Shown here: positions 1 through 8,574 of the stretch, in pieces
Layout: each line of letters begins with the position of its first letter
Position numbering within the stretch: position 1 is the first letter of the stretch
Origin: Desulfosediminicola flagellatus
GTDB taxonomy: Bacteria > Desulfobacterota > Desulfobulbia > Desulfobulbales > Desulfocapsaceae
Length of the DNA: 64,000 nucleotides
Reading direction: 5' to 3'
Assembly (NCBI RefSeq): GCF_005116655.2
Contig: NZ_CP050698.1
Coordinates: 2,448,501-2,512,500 of the forward strand
Translations under genes and position numbers: made by a program
The notes under the pieces: generated by a model
Told to the model about the DNA's origin: nothing
What the model saw: only the letters and a program-made list of their open reading frames with translations
Database searches by the model: none

Positions 1-1125
1 AGAAAAAATGCTGTTCTCCAGTCTGGATCGTAAATGACGAAGCTGCTGTTGTTGTAGTTCGATTTGATTGAGAGGAGCCTGGTGTTCAAGCCTTGAGGTC
101 AGTCTATTGAGCTTTTCCTGCCTTTTTTCAAAATAGGTCCGAGATATTTTTTCGAACGTATCAATGTTGAGATCAACTCTGAAGGACAGCTTTTCAATAA
201 TGTTTCGATAGTTTGCAAGCAGTCGTGTTTGTTGGCGCACAGATTTGTCTGCAAGAGCCACATGCTGAGTTACTATCCGTTTTAATCGTAAACGTGCCGT
301 TTGCAGTTGTATTTCCAATCGATGAACATCGGGTATTATTGACTCTGCAGCGCCGGTAGGAGTAGGAGACCTGCGATCAGAAACAAGGTCAGCAATTGTT
401 GTATCTGTTTCATGGCCAATGCCTGTAATAATCGGGATCTTTGATCTATAGATGGCTCTGGCAACGATTTCCTCATTGAATGCCCATAAGTCTTCAATTG
501 AGCCGCCACCGCGGCAAAGAACAATCACGTCACAATCGATATCGTGATTTACCAGATCTATAGCCCGTGCTATTTCTCCAGCCGCAGATTCTCCTTGTAC
601 AGGGACAGGGAAAATCTGAATGTGACTGGTAGTTTTTCGTTGTCTGCATATTTTCAGAAAATCCTGAATGGCAGCTCCGGTTGGCGATGAAATAACAATT
701 ATTTTTGCAGGGAAGGGGGGGATTTCAATTTTGTGATTACTATCAAAAAGCCCTTCGTCTAATAGCTTTTTCTTGAGAGTTTCAAATCTTGCCTGCAATA
801 CACCAGCGCCATACTGCTCTATGGAGTCGATAATAATCTGGTACTCTCCTCTCGGCTCGTACACAGAGATCCTGCCACGGCAAATAACTTGTTGTCCATC
901 GCGTAGGGGTTCTGAGAGGTATCGTTGCTGCCCCTTGAACATTACTGCGCGAATCTGTGCATTGCTGTCCTTTAGGGTGAAATAATGATGTCCTGAAAAA
1001 GGGGTTTTAAGGTTTGAAATTTCTCCACTCACAGAGGTGAATCGATAATTTCTCTCAAGAAGTGATTTGATCTCAGATGTGAGTTGAGAGACTGTCCTGA
1101 CTGAATTTTGGAAATCGATCTGCAT
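1..1125 (-). CDS. xseA: Exodeoxyribonuclease VII large subunit (3' end outside window)
   Basis: This is the large, catalytic subunit of exonuclease VII, which with XseB degrades single-stranded DNA to oligonucleotides in the cytoplasm. The frame is open from an ATG at 1125 to the window edge, giving 375 residues; the E. coli protein is about 456, so roughly the last 80 are missing. The N-terminal OB-fold (residues about 5-100) is followed by the catalytic domain, with the family signatures RGGGSIEDLWAFNEE at about 205-219 and GHETD...D...RSPTPTGAAE at about 237-261. The most distal visible part is helical and rich in Gln, Leu and Arg, as expected for the long helical region. An AAGG lies just upstream of the ATG. 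The next gene rightward is on the other strand, so this gene has its own promoter in the 1126-1881 spacer. Confidence 0.95.
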   Translation of the reverse strand, partial: MQIDFQNSVRTVSQLTSEIKSLLERNYRFTSVSGEISNLKTPFSGHHYFTLKDSNAQIRAVMFKGQQRYLSEPLRDGQQVICRGRISVYEPRGEYQIIIDSIEQYGAGVLQARFETLKKKLLDEGLFDSNHKIEIPPFPAKIIVISSPTGAAIQDFLKICRQRKTTSHIQIFPVPVQGESAAGEIARAIDLVNHDIDCDVIVLCRGGGSIEDLWAFNEEIVARAIYRSKIPIITGIGHETDTTIADLVSDRRSPTPTGAAESIIPDVHRLEIQLQTARLRLKRIVTQHVALADKSVRQQTRLLANYRNIIEKLSFRVDLNIDTFEKISRTYFEKRQEKLNRLTSRLEHQAPLNQIELQQQQLRHLRSRLENSIFS

Positions 1126-1881
1126 TGGAGCCTTAGTGAGTAATGTGTGGTCTGGTAGTGACTAAACAAAAGTGAGTGAATCTATGCTTTCGATATCACG
1201 ATATTTTTTCAACATAATCTTAAGCTTATTGTAATAGATGTGAATTCCTGAAAGGTAATTAAATTGCACAGTAAAGATATATTGTCATACCCAGTTGATT
1301 GAAATCATGCAAGGGCCTAAACCATGACTTTGGTTAGAAGCATAGTAGTTTTATGCGTAACTGCTCACAGGGCACCAAATCTTTCCGCGATCAGTCTGGT
1401 TTACGTATGACATATACGCTTCACCAGTCTGCTTGCGAAAATCTCTGGCACCCTGTAAGCAGCTACAAATGCCGAGGTTTATAAAACCAAGTCGTTTAAC
1501 CTGTAAGTAGTTACTTTTATGTTACCGTAAAAGTATATAAACTAGAACGTATCGAGCATGACATCCTGATTTATCGTTGAAAAAGACGATCTCTTTATAT
1601 ATTCTGCATTGGATAAAAAACTGCTGTTAACGTGTCAGAAATGAAGAGGATATGCTCTCTTGTTTGTCCTTGACTTTTACCTCGCTGAATGGTCCATTTC
1701 CCCATTGTATATTGGGCGGATAAAGGTATTAGCATTTTGTATCGCGGATATAAAGTGTACCCTTTTTACTCCCTGGCTCAGCTCAGGAATACGGTTCAAT
1801 AACTTCAGCTATGTGGTGCCCCGGATGTAGGTTTGCATGAGGTGTACCTTTCCTTTATTCGTTAAATTGTCGGAGTGTTAT
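1126..1881. other. Long divergent intergenic region (756 bp)
   Basis: No convincing gene is seen here. It separates divergently read xseA and the TPR gene and so must hold both promoters, but I see only a weak candidate: TTGACT at 1670-1675 with no good -10 box. It contains the large palindrome annotated separately (1357-1466). A second copy of that palindrome's outer motif (CTGTAAGTAGTTAC) lies at 1501-1514, next to a small dyad ACTTTTA/TAAAAGT at about 1513-1534. Confidence 0.6.
1357..1466. repeat. Large imperfect palindrome (REP/MITE-like element)
   Basis: Two 44-nt arms (1357-1400 and 1423-1466) are inverted copies of each other. Aligned by eye they match at 33 of 44 positions, and most mismatches are transitions that keep G-U pairing. 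Both arms begin with GTARCTGCTYACAGGG when read inward. The 22-nt centre itself contains the small dyad CGTAT/ATACG. The paired ends and preserved RNA pairing suggest a dispersed palindromic element or a structured transcript rather than a terminator, since there is no T-tract. Whether it is repeated elsewhere in the genome cannot be seen from here. Confidence 0.6.
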
Positions 1882-2577
1882 ATGTCAGGTCAGAGTGCTT
1901 TTGAAAAACGTTATGTAGACCCTAAGGATCAGAGCGATGTAGAAGGGTTGCTTGAACACTTTAATCTTCCACCGAAAGTGATTGCATTTCTGCGTGCGAA
2001 CAAGAGAGCTGTCCAGATTGTGCTTGCTGTAATTATTTCGCTTATAGTTGCTGTTTCCTTATACGATTCTTACAAAGAAAAGAAAATCGAGAATGCGGCT
2101 TCGAATCTTGCACTTGCTCTAAAGGAATCCGGTGAAGAGCAGAAAAACGCACTTCAAAGAGTAGTTGATAACTATTCAGGAACGGATTCGGCTGTATGGG
2201 CGACTGTAGAATTGGCTCATCTTGAAATGAAGACCAAGAATTATGACGCTGCTGCTACTATGTATGCTGACATCCACAATAGCTTGAAGGCAGACAACCC
2301 GCTTTTCGGTCTTACTCTATTTAGTCTGGCTCAGGCTGAGGAGGCTAAAAAGGATTACGAAGCAGCTCTTGCCGGTTTTGAAAAATTGAAAGACCTTGAT
2401 GGGTATCAGCTTACTGGATATACCGGAATTGCTCGAATATATGAGACTCAAGGGGAGCTGGATAAAGCGCTTGGAATTTACGGCCAATACCTTGCAGTGA
2501 TCGGTGACAACAATAATGCTGGTAATGCCAAGGCATTTATAGAAGAAAAAATTGCTCGGATTAAGGCTCGACAGTGA
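1882..2577 (+). CDS. YfgM-like TPR membrane protein
   Basis: This is a 231-residue inner-membrane protein with one N-terminal membrane segment (residues about 43-61) and a periplasmic tetratricopeptide region (about 70-231). That layout matches the YfgM/TPR_21 family, known in E. coli as a chaperone-like partner of SecYEG and PpiD. TPR-like helices include the segments around YDAAATMYADI, YEAALAGFEKL and LDKALGIYGQYL. The ATG at 1882 is chosen because CGGAG lies at 1871-1875; an upstream start at 1837 would add 15 residues without a good ribosome site. Its stop codon overlaps the GTG start of panC (GTGA), so the two are translationally coupled. The family assignment is from layout and sequence pattern; the exact role is inference. 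Confidence 0.75.
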   Translation: MSGQSAFEKRYVDPKDQSDVEGLLEHFNLPPKVIAFLRANKRAVQIVLAVIISLIVAVSLYDSYKEKKIENAASNLALALKESGEEQKNALQRVVDNYSGTDSAVWATVELAHLEMKTKNYDAAATMYADIHNSLKADNPLFGLTLFSLAQAEEAKKDYEAALAGFEKLKDLDGYQLTGYTGIARIYETQGELDKALGIYGQYLAVIGDNNNAGNAKAFIEEKIARIKARQ

Positions 2578-3422
2578 AAATAGTTCAAACAGTAATGGAG
2601 ATGCAGCGGTTGTCTCGTGAATGGAATAAGCAGGGGCTGAGCATCGGTCTCGTACCTACTATGGGCTTTTTTCATGAGGGGCATTTGTCGCTGATGCGTC
2701 TGGCAAGAAGCAGATGTGATAAAGTCATCACTACGCTTTTTGTCAACCCGATGCAATTTGGTCCCAATGAGGATCTTGATGCGTATCCCCGTGATTTTGA
2801 AAGAGATGAGTCTCTTGCAAAGTCGGAGAACGTTGATGTAATGTTTTGCCCTGAGACTAAAGAGATATACGGTGATGATTTTCAGACATCAATTTCAGTA
2901 AACCTTTTGTCTAAGGGATTGTGCGGTGCTGACAGGCCAGGTCATTTTGACGGTGTTGCGACAGTAGTAACAAAGTTATTTAATATCACACAACCTCACC
3001 TTGCCATATTTGGACAAAAAGATTACCAGCAGCTTGCATTGATTCGGCAGCTGGTTTCAGACTTGAACTTTGATATTGAAATCATTGGTCACCCTATTGT
3101 TCGAGAATCTGATGGCTTGGCGATGAGTTCTAGAAACAAGTATCTTGATGAAAATGAAAGACAGCTTGCAACATGTCTTTTTGAAGCGATACTTGAAGCC
3201 AAAAAGATGGTTTATAAGCATGGCGGTTCTATAGCAAGTGACGAAATAGTAAAGATGGCACAGGATAGAATTGAAAAAAATCCGTCGTGTCGTGTTGAAT
3301 ATGTGAGTGTCGTGCACAAACAGACCCTGCAACCTGTAGATGTTGCAGATAGTGAAGCTGTATTGGCTCTTGCAATGAAGGTGAATAATAAAGTTCGATT
3401 AATTGATAATTCACCATTATAA
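2574..3422 (+). CDS. panC: Pantothenate synthetase
   Basis: It condenses pantoate and beta-alanine with ATP to give pantothenate, the last step of vitamin B5 synthesis. The 282-residue length is normal for the family. Signatures seen are the nucleotidyltransferase segment VPTMGFFHEGHLSLM (residues about 27-41, holding the HxGH motif as HEGH), FVNPMQFGPNEDLDAYPR (about 57-74), FGQKDYQQL and the KMSKS-equivalent MSSRNKYL. The start is a GTG overlapping the preceding stop. No panB or panD is adjacent; the only other CoA-pathway gene in the window is coaX at 36 kb. Confidence 0.97.
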   Translation: MKIVQTVMEMQRLSREWNKQGLSIGLVPTMGFFHEGHLSLMRLARSRCDKVITTLFVNPMQFGPNEDLDAYPRDFERDESLAKSENVDVMFCPETKEIYGDDFQTSISVNLLSKGLCGADRPGHFDGVATVVTKLFNITQPHLAIFGQKDYQQLALIRQLVSDLNFDIEIIGHPIVRESDGLAMSSRNKYLDENERQLATCLFEAILEAKKMVYKHGGSIASDEIVKMAQDRIEKNPSCRVEYVSVVHKQTLQPVDVADSEAVLALAMKVNNKVRLIDNSPL

Positions 3423-3432
3423 AACGATTAAT

Positions 3433-3474
3433 GCCTGATGGTCAGGTAGTTTTTTGGCCATGTATCAGGCTTTT
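3433..3474 (+). terminator. Hairpin with short T-run after panC
   Basis: GCCTGAT (3433-3439) pairs with ATCAGGC (3464-3470), and an inner GGTCA/TGGCC stem continues it past a bulge. TTTT follows at 3471-3474. It ends only a few bases before the ribosome site of the next gene, so it may terminate panC transcripts or attenuate read-through. The short T-tract makes the call moderate. Confidence 0.45.
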
Positions 3475-3488
3475 ATAAGGAGTAAGAT

Positions 3489-4691
3489 ATGCCAGGTTTC
3501 GAAATATTCGGAGAAGAAGAAAAGAAAGAAATACTTGAGGTGCTTGATACAGGAGTGCTTTTTAGATATGAATTCCCAGAGCAACGCAAAGGGGTTTATA
3601 AAGTAAAAGAATTTGAAGAAAAGTTTGCCAACTTTTGCGGGACTGGTTTCGGGCAGGCTGTTACTTCTGGCACCGCTGCCTTGAAGGTTGCATTGACAGC
3701 AATGGGTGTTGGACCGGGAGATGAAGTTATTACCCAGGGATTCACTTTTGTTGCTACCTGGGAGGCTATCCTGGAGGTTGGAGCTATCCCTGTGTTTACA
3801 GAAGTTGATGCAACAATGAACATGGATCCCGAAGATCTCAAAAAGAAGATCACCGATAAAACCGCATGTATTATCCCCGTACACATGCTCGGTGCACAGG
3901 CAAAAGTAGAAGAGATTGTTGCCATTGCAACCGAAAAGAATATTCCTGTCCTTGAGGATACCGCTCAGGCGGCAGGTGGCCATATTCGTGGCAAATACCT
4001 TGGAACTTTTGGTCGATGCGGAACCTTTTCTTTTGATTCTGTGAAAACAATGACCACTGGCGAAGGCGGAATGATTATCACCGATGATGAAGAACTCTGG
4101 AGAACAATGTCAGAGTATCAGGATCATGGACATGATCATAAGGTAAATCCAGGGGCACGCGGCGGGGAAGGGCGTCGCTTTATTGGGTCTAATTATCGAA
4201 TGATGGAGCTTCAGGGAGCAATTGGTATCGCTCAGTTGGCAAAACTCAAGTCAATGATTGTAGCGCAGAAAATTACTAAAAACAGACTGCTGGAAGCGAT
4301 TTCTGAAATCCCGGGTTCAGCTCCGAGGGAACTGGTAGATCCTGAAGGTGATACCGCGACATTCTGCTGCTTCAGCCTACGTGATCAGGAGCATTGTTCC
4401 CGAGTGAATGAAATGCTTAGAGCTGAAGGATGCGGAGCTATAAATTTTGCGGAAAATAGCTGGCATTTCTACCCTGCATGGGAACATCTGCTTGCAGGTT
4501 CAACACCAGTTAAATCAGGTTGGCCCTTTGCAGAGCCTGGTGGTAAGCGACGAGTTGTGTATGACAAAGAGGTTTTGCCTCAGTCTGCAGATATAATAGG
4601 CAGAACCCTCGTCTATCCTGTACCGATCAAGATGGATAGCCAGCGCCTTGATGATATGTGCGCGGCGCTGCGTAAGGCTAAAACACTTTAA
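3489..4691 (+). CDS. DegT/DnrJ/EryC1/StrS-family PLP aminotransferase
   Basis: This is a 400-residue fold-type I PLP enzyme of the sugar aminotransferase family, which transfers an amino group from Glu or Gln to a keto-sugar nucleotide. The expected Schiff-base lysine is K186 in SFDSVKTMTTGEGG. Other family marks are SGTAAL (about 60-65), the segment TFVAT, and EDTAQAAGG (156-164, Asp and Gln near the cofactor). AAGGAG precedes the ATG. It sits alone between two hairpins, so it is probably a single-gene unit. No other nucleotide-sugar gene is adjacent, so the substrate cannot be read from context; the oxidoreductase beside lpxB (13.4 kb) is one conceivable partner. Confidence 0.88.
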   Translation: MPGFEIFGEEEKKEILEVLDTGVLFRYEFPEQRKGVYKVKEFEEKFANFCGTGFGQAVTSGTAALKVALTAMGVGPGDEVITQGFTFVATWEAILEVGAIPVFTEVDATMNMDPEDLKKKITDKTACIIPVHMLGAQAKVEEIVAIATEKNIPVLEDTAQAAGGHIRGKYLGTFGRCGTFSFDSVKTMTTGEGGMIITDDEELWRTMSEYQDHGHDHKVNPGARGGEGRRFIGSNYRMMELQGAIGIAQLAKLKSMIVAQKITKNRLLEAISEIPGSAPRELVDPEGDTATFCCFSLRDQEHCSRVNEMLRAEGCGAINFAENSWHFYPAWEHLLAGSTPVKSGWPFAEPGGKRRVVYDKEVLPQSADIIGRTLVYPVPIKMDSQRLDDMCAALRKAKTL

Positions 4692-4707
4692 GTTAGACTT
4701 TTTAAGT

Positions 4708-4754
4708 AAAAAAAAAGGCCGTACAGGGAAATATCTGTACGGCCTTTTTTTTTT
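4708..4754. terminator. Strong bidirectional terminator
   Basis: A perfect 10-bp stem, GGCCGTACAG (4717-4726) with CTGTACGGCC (4735-4744), has an 8-nt loop. It is flanked by an A-run on the left and a T-run on the right. It lies between the convergent aminotransferase and cell wall hydrolase genes and can serve both. Confidence 0.95.
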
Positions 4755-4764
4755 AAAATACGTT

Positions 4765-5127
4765 CTATTTATAAAACTTATGCGACCCAAACTGATCTAC
4801 ATAGGTGTACTGTGAAGCCCAGTAGGGGCTCACCGAGTCAAGGTGGTAATGGGTCGATCCCTCAGTTATATCTGCAGTCTGAAGAGCAACGTAAACAGAT
4901 TGAAGGCATTCCAGAAATGCCTTTGTATCATTGGGGACGTACGACTCCTTCTGGAATGTCCAACTGAACTGATAGGGTTGGGTAACGATTGCTTTAATCG
5001 GCAGGTTTTTCTCTTTCGCCCGGTTCAGGGTTACATGTACAATTGCGACCTGCCCGACTTGGGGTTCTGATCGGGCTTCATGATATACGTTCAAGGTCAA
5101 CCATAGTAATCCTTCCAGTATTGACAC
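4765..5127 (-). CDS. Small cell wall hydrolase (SleB/CwlJ-type, Hydrolase_2)
   Basis: The 120-residue protein matches the catalytic core of the SleB/CwlJ cell wall hydrolase family: NVYHEARSEPQVGQVAIVHVTLNR (about 13-37) holds the catalytic Glu, and near the C-terminus come THYH and the SHKFYK ending. The family cleaves peptidoglycan, usually as a lytic transglycosylase. There is no signal peptide, linker or binding domain, so the protein is little more than the domain itself, as in phage endolysins. The start is a GTG at 5127 with GGAGG seven bases upstream. It is a lone gene. How it would reach peptidoglycan is not evident; export by another route or a phage origin are both possible. Confidence 0.8.
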   Translation of the reverse strand: MSILEGLLWLTLNVYHEARSEPQVGQVAIVHVTLNRAKEKNLPIKAIVTQPYQFSWTFQKESYVPNDTKAFLECLQSVYVALQTADITEGSTHYHLDSVSPYWASQYTYVDQFGSHKFYK

Positions 5128-5639
5128 TATTTACCTCCATAAAACTAATAAAAATAACTATTCCTGATACTGGCTTGATGATAAGTTGCCGCCTAGTATA
5201 AAGTTGTTATATAATTATCTGGTGTGTTATTTTAATCTAATTAATTGATAATAGTACGAATCGCTTAGCTGTATCAGGGGATGACAAAAGACTAACCCTA
5301 ATATACACCACTTACCATCAAGGTCAATGGAATTGTATTTCCTGGTAATTGCGTTTACTTGATTAAAAGTGCAGGGCCCAGGAAATAGCTATGCATTTTG
5401 CTGAACATTAACAATGAAAAAAATACAGTTGAGAAATATATTTGCATTGCAAATCAGGTGATGATGGAAAAGCACTTCGAGTGCAAAGTCGTGATAGGCA
5501 TAATATTGGTATTATTTATCATTATTACAAGGCCTGGTTGTTATTAATATTAACAATCATATGAGAAATGATATTAGGAGTGTCTATTTTAGCAAAGACT
5601 CTTAGATACTAAATAATACACAACATGGAGGATTGATAA
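5128..5639. other. AT-rich divergent intergenic region (512 bp)
   Basis: No gene is seen. It lies between the divergent hydrolase and YjbQ genes. A dyad ATTTCCTGG...CCAGGAAAT with a loop of about 35 nt lies near 5336-5388. A TTGTTA...TAACAA dyad lies near 5539-5557, which could be an operator. GGAGG before 5640 is the ribosome site of the YjbQ gene. I see no riboswitch or RNA gene. Confidence 0.5.
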
Positions 5640-6056
5640 ATGAAAGCTTATCATAAAGAATTGACGTACGAAGTACCGACAAGAAGGGGATTAATAAATA
5701 TTACCCAGGATGTTGAGCGTTGCCTACAGGAGAGTGGAATACACGAAGGATTGTTGCTCTGCAATGCTATGCATATAACGGCGTCAGTCTTTATCAACGA
5801 TGATGAACCCGGATTGCATGAGGATTATGAGAAATGGCTGGAAAGGCTTGCTCCACATGCGCCTGTTGACCAGTATAAGCATAACGGGTATGAGGATAAT
5901 GCTGATGCGCATATGAAACGACAGATAATGGGCCGTGAAGTTACAATTGCCGTAACAGGCGGTCAATTACATTTCGGAACCTGGGAACAGATATTTTACG
6001 GAGAATTTGATGGCCGAAGGCCGAAAAGAGTGCTTGTTAAAATAATAGGTGAGTAA
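5640..6056 (+). CDS. yjbQ: YjbQ/UPF0047 family protein
   Basis: This 138-residue protein belongs to the widespread YjbQ (UPF0047) family, a small fold with a conserved metal-like pocket. Some members show weak thiamine-phosphate synthase activity, but the true role is unsettled. Signatures seen are [23 protein letters not shown] (about 46-68), [20 protein letters not shown] (about 79-98) and [20 protein letters not shown], with the conserved His residues present. The length is normal. GGAGG is well placed before the ATG. The last codons form the left arm of a perfect hairpin (6040-6074). Confidence 0.9.
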   Translation: MKAYHKELTYEVPTRRGLINITQDVERCLQESGIHEGLLLCNAMHITASVFINDDEPGLHEDYEKWLERLAPHAPVDQYKHNGYEDNADAHMKRQIMGREVTIAVTGGQLHFGTWEQIFYGEFDGRRPKRVLVKIIGE

Positions 6057-6074
6057 GTTGCTCACCTATTATTT
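6040..6074. terminator. Perfect hairpin across the yjbQ stop codon
   Basis: A perfect 14-bp stem (6040-6053 with 6061-6074) encloses the 7-nt loop TAAGTTG, whose first three bases are the yjbQ stop codon. It sits between convergent yjbQ and lpxC. There is no long T-tract, but the A/T-rich stem base gives short T-runs on both strands. It most likely acts as a shared terminator or RNA 3'-end stabiliser. Confidence 0.7.
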
Positions 6075-6086
6075 ATAATGTGGGGT

Positions 6087-7073
6087 CTAGACGGTTGCAG
6101 GTGTTGGTGCACCGGTCAAGAAAGGCATTATCAGGTCTTCTGCAGCTACTTTCGTGCCGTTTACTACATGATTGAAAACCGAATGTGCACCATTCTGTTT
6201 CATCTCAATGAGTTCCCAGCAATCTGGCCGTTTAGCGATAGCTTGCATAAAGCCAAGATGTTGAGTGTGTCCAGCTTTATAGGCTTCTATGTGACCAAGG
6301 ACTGGACAGCCAAGTAATGCTATGTCGCCAATAAGGTCTAGCACCTTGTGGCGAATAAATTCATTGTCAAACCTGAGACCGTCTTCGTTTAAAATCGATT
6401 TTCTATTCCAGTGAATTGCGATGACATTCTCAAGAGTCCCACCTAAAGCCAGTCCGTTGGCCCAGAGTTCTTCAACCTGCTCGACATACCCAAAAGTCCT
6501 GGCTCGTGCAATCTCCTTAGCAAATTTATCTGCATAAAGATTAATTGAGTACTTTTGGGTTTTTATAAATGTGTCATCGAATTGAATTTCGCCTGTGACT
6601 TTGAGCCCATTGTAAGGGGTTATCGATACACGGCTATCACCTTCGGTGTAGTGTATAGGTTTAGTTATGCGCAGTACTTTGCGTAATCCACTTTGACGTT
6701 TCTTGCCGGACTTCTTAATCATCAGAAAAAAAGGTTCGGCGCTGCCATCCATGATTGGTACTTCACCTGAGTCAATCTCGATGTCGACATTATCGATACC
6801 GTACCCTTTGAGGGCTGCCATAAGATGTTCTGTAGTGGATACAGTACATGAGTCTTCGCCGATAGTGGTGGCAAGTCTCGTGTCTACAACTTTATTCATG
6901 TGCGCTTTGATCGGTTTGCCGGGGGCCAGGTCTGATCGAAAAAAACGTATCCCATTATCAATTGAAGCCGGTTTTATTGTCAGGTTTACTGTTCGACCAG
7001 AATGCAAACCGACACCACAGCAGGATACGGCATTTTTTAATGTATATTGGTATGGATCAAGTGGCAACGACAT
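6087..7073 (-). CDS. lpxC: UDP-3-O-acyl-N-acetylglucosamine deacetylase
   Basis: LpxC is the zinc enzyme that catalyses the committed step of lipid A synthesis, removing acetate from UDP-3-O-acyl-GlcNAc in the cytosol. The zinc ligands are visible: H83 (in STTEHLMAAL), H242 and D246 (in RHKVLDLIGD). The general acid-base His is H269 (in KAGHTQ). The ATG at 7073 gives 328 residues and follows AAAGGAAA; starts further upstream add an unusual leader with no ribosome site. It proves an outer membrane with lipid A. It lies downstream of lpxK on the same strand, separated by about 260 bp in which TTGACA at about 7230 (minus strand) could be part of its own promoter. Confidence 0.96.
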   Translation of the reverse strand: MSLPLDPYQYTLKNAVSCCGVGLHSGRTVNLTIKPASIDNGIRFFRSDLAPGKPIKAHMNKVVDTRLATTIGEDSCTVSTTEHLMAALKGYGIDNVDIEIDSGEVPIMDGSAEPFFLMIKKSGKKRQSGLRKVLRITKPIHYTEGDSRVSITPYNGLKVTGEIQFDDTFIKTQKYSINLYADKFAKEIARARTFGYVEQVEELWANGLALGGTLENVIAIHWNRKSILNEDGLRFDNEFIRHKVLDLIGDIALLGCPVLGHIEAYKAGHTQHLGFMQAIAKRPDCWELIEMKQNGAHSVFNHVVNGTKVAAEDLIMPFLTGAPTPATV

Positions 7074-7336
7074 GCTTATTTCCTTTAAGTAATAGAAAAA
7101 AATCAACGATTACCCTATCTATGCAACATGCAGGCCAGTAGTGTGTCTTGGCTTTGAGTTATCGTCAAACCATGCCTATCGTTCTGAAAAAACAAAGAAT
7201 TTGTTCGTGCTTTCGAGCTCATTGTCAATGTGTCATTTTGGACATAATAGTTTGTGTGTCGGATTGCACACAACACTGTGCTAAAAAAACATCGATTAGC
7301 AGAGGTCTGTTTCATGGGAAAAAATACTTGTGTTCA

Positions 7337-8383
7337 CTAGGGATTTATGAATTTTTCTGTTTGCAGGAACTCATAAAAAGATGATGCTGCTGAAGCAGAA
7401 ATCTTCAAATAGTGTAGCGGAAAGTCGATGTCATATTCTCTAATTTTGACAATATCTTTCTCAGTGGTAAGGATTGCTGATGCAGAGCTTTCTTTAGCGC
7501 GGCCAACAAGAGTGTTTAATGCTTCTTGCGTATATGTTGCATGATCGTTAAACGTAACATTTCCTGAAACACTGATGTTGTATTGTTGCATACTATGAAG
7601 AAAGCGCTCAGGGTGGGCTATTCCACTAAACGTAAAGTACGTATGAGACCCGAATTCCGTAATGGACTTCCCGTTTTTATCAAAGATACCTGCTACTATA
7701 TTATTTGATATACAAACAGGTACCCCCGGATAATCCTTTTTAAGGAAAGTTGTAAATTCATCAACTGCAAACGCGTTTTGATCAGTAACGCCTGTTATCA
7801 TAAACAGGTGTGCTCTTTTGAGCGCATTGTAAGGCTCTCTTAGCTCTCCACCTGGAAATACTCTGCCATTTCCAGCGAGACTTGTACCGTTAAAAAGAAC
7901 GATATCCACATCGCGATGGACTGACATGTGTTGAAATCCATCATCGAGAATAATTAAATTACAGTTGAGATTCTCAACAGCGTAACGACATGGAAAAATA
8001 CGCTTTTTCCCCGTTAACACCGGAATACCCTCTAATGTTGATGCCAGCATAAAGGGTTCATCTCCAGCTTCTTCAGGGGACAGGTGGACTGTGTTCCTAT
8101 CTGAAACTATATTCACTGGTGATTTTGCTGTCCCGCCATACCCTCGACTGATGATTGCTGGTGAAAATCCATTCTCTAAAAGTAATTCGGCGATAAGTCG
8201 TACAGTAGGTGTTTTTCCTGTGCCTCCCATGGTGAGATTGCCTACTGATATGACAGGCACTGGCAGGTATTCTACACGCAAAAGTTTTGCTTGATACATC
8301 GCTGAACGAATTCTCATTACAAAACTATAGAGAGGACTTACTAAACGTCCTGCAAGAAAAAATGCATCTAATGGCTTCATCAT
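7337..8383 (-). CDS. lpxK: Tetraacyldisaccharide 4'-kinase
   Basis: LpxK phosphorylates the 4' position of the tetraacyldisaccharide to make lipid IVA at the inner membrane. The P-loop is GGTGKTPT in VISVGNLTMGGTGKTPTV, and the conserved LDDGFQH is present further on, with the following PGG/LREP-type segment (FPGGELREPY). The N-terminal amphipathic part (about 1-30) fits the known membrane-associated helix. I chose the ATG at 8383 (348 residues), where similarity begins (MMKPLDAFFLAG); a TTG at 8422 is possible, and neither has a clear ribosome site. It is transcribed away from the liv operon, with a 191-bp shared upstream region. Confidence 0.93.
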   Translation of the reverse strand: MMKPLDAFFLAGRLVSPLYSFVMRIRSAMYQAKLLRVEYLPVPVISVGNLTMGGTGKTPTVRLIAELLLENGFSPAIISRGYGGTAKSPVNIVSDRNTVHLSPEEAGDEPFMLASTLEGIPVLTGKKRIFPCRYAVENLNCNLIILDDGFQHMSVHRDVDIVLFNGTSLAGNGRVFPGGELREPYNALKRAHLFMITGVTDQNAFAVDEFTTFLKKDYPGVPVCISNNIVAGIFDKNGKSITEFGSHTYFTFSGIAHPERFLHSMQQYNISVSGNVTFNDHATYTQEALNTLVGRAKESSASAILTTEKDIVKIREYDIDFPLHYLKISASAASSFYEFLQTEKFINP

Positions 8384-8574
8384 TAATCTGAATCTGTTGA
8401 ACTGGTTAAAAAAAATAGGCAAAAATACTTTTTACTTTCTTTTTTCAGAAATGCTTAATAAAAAGAATACAACCTTTGTACGCAGTACGCGTTTTAAATG
8501 CAAATTCCTTTTGGAAATCTATCTGAAATTGCTTAAATCGCGATCTAAAAAAACAAAAGAGGGAGGAGAACCCG

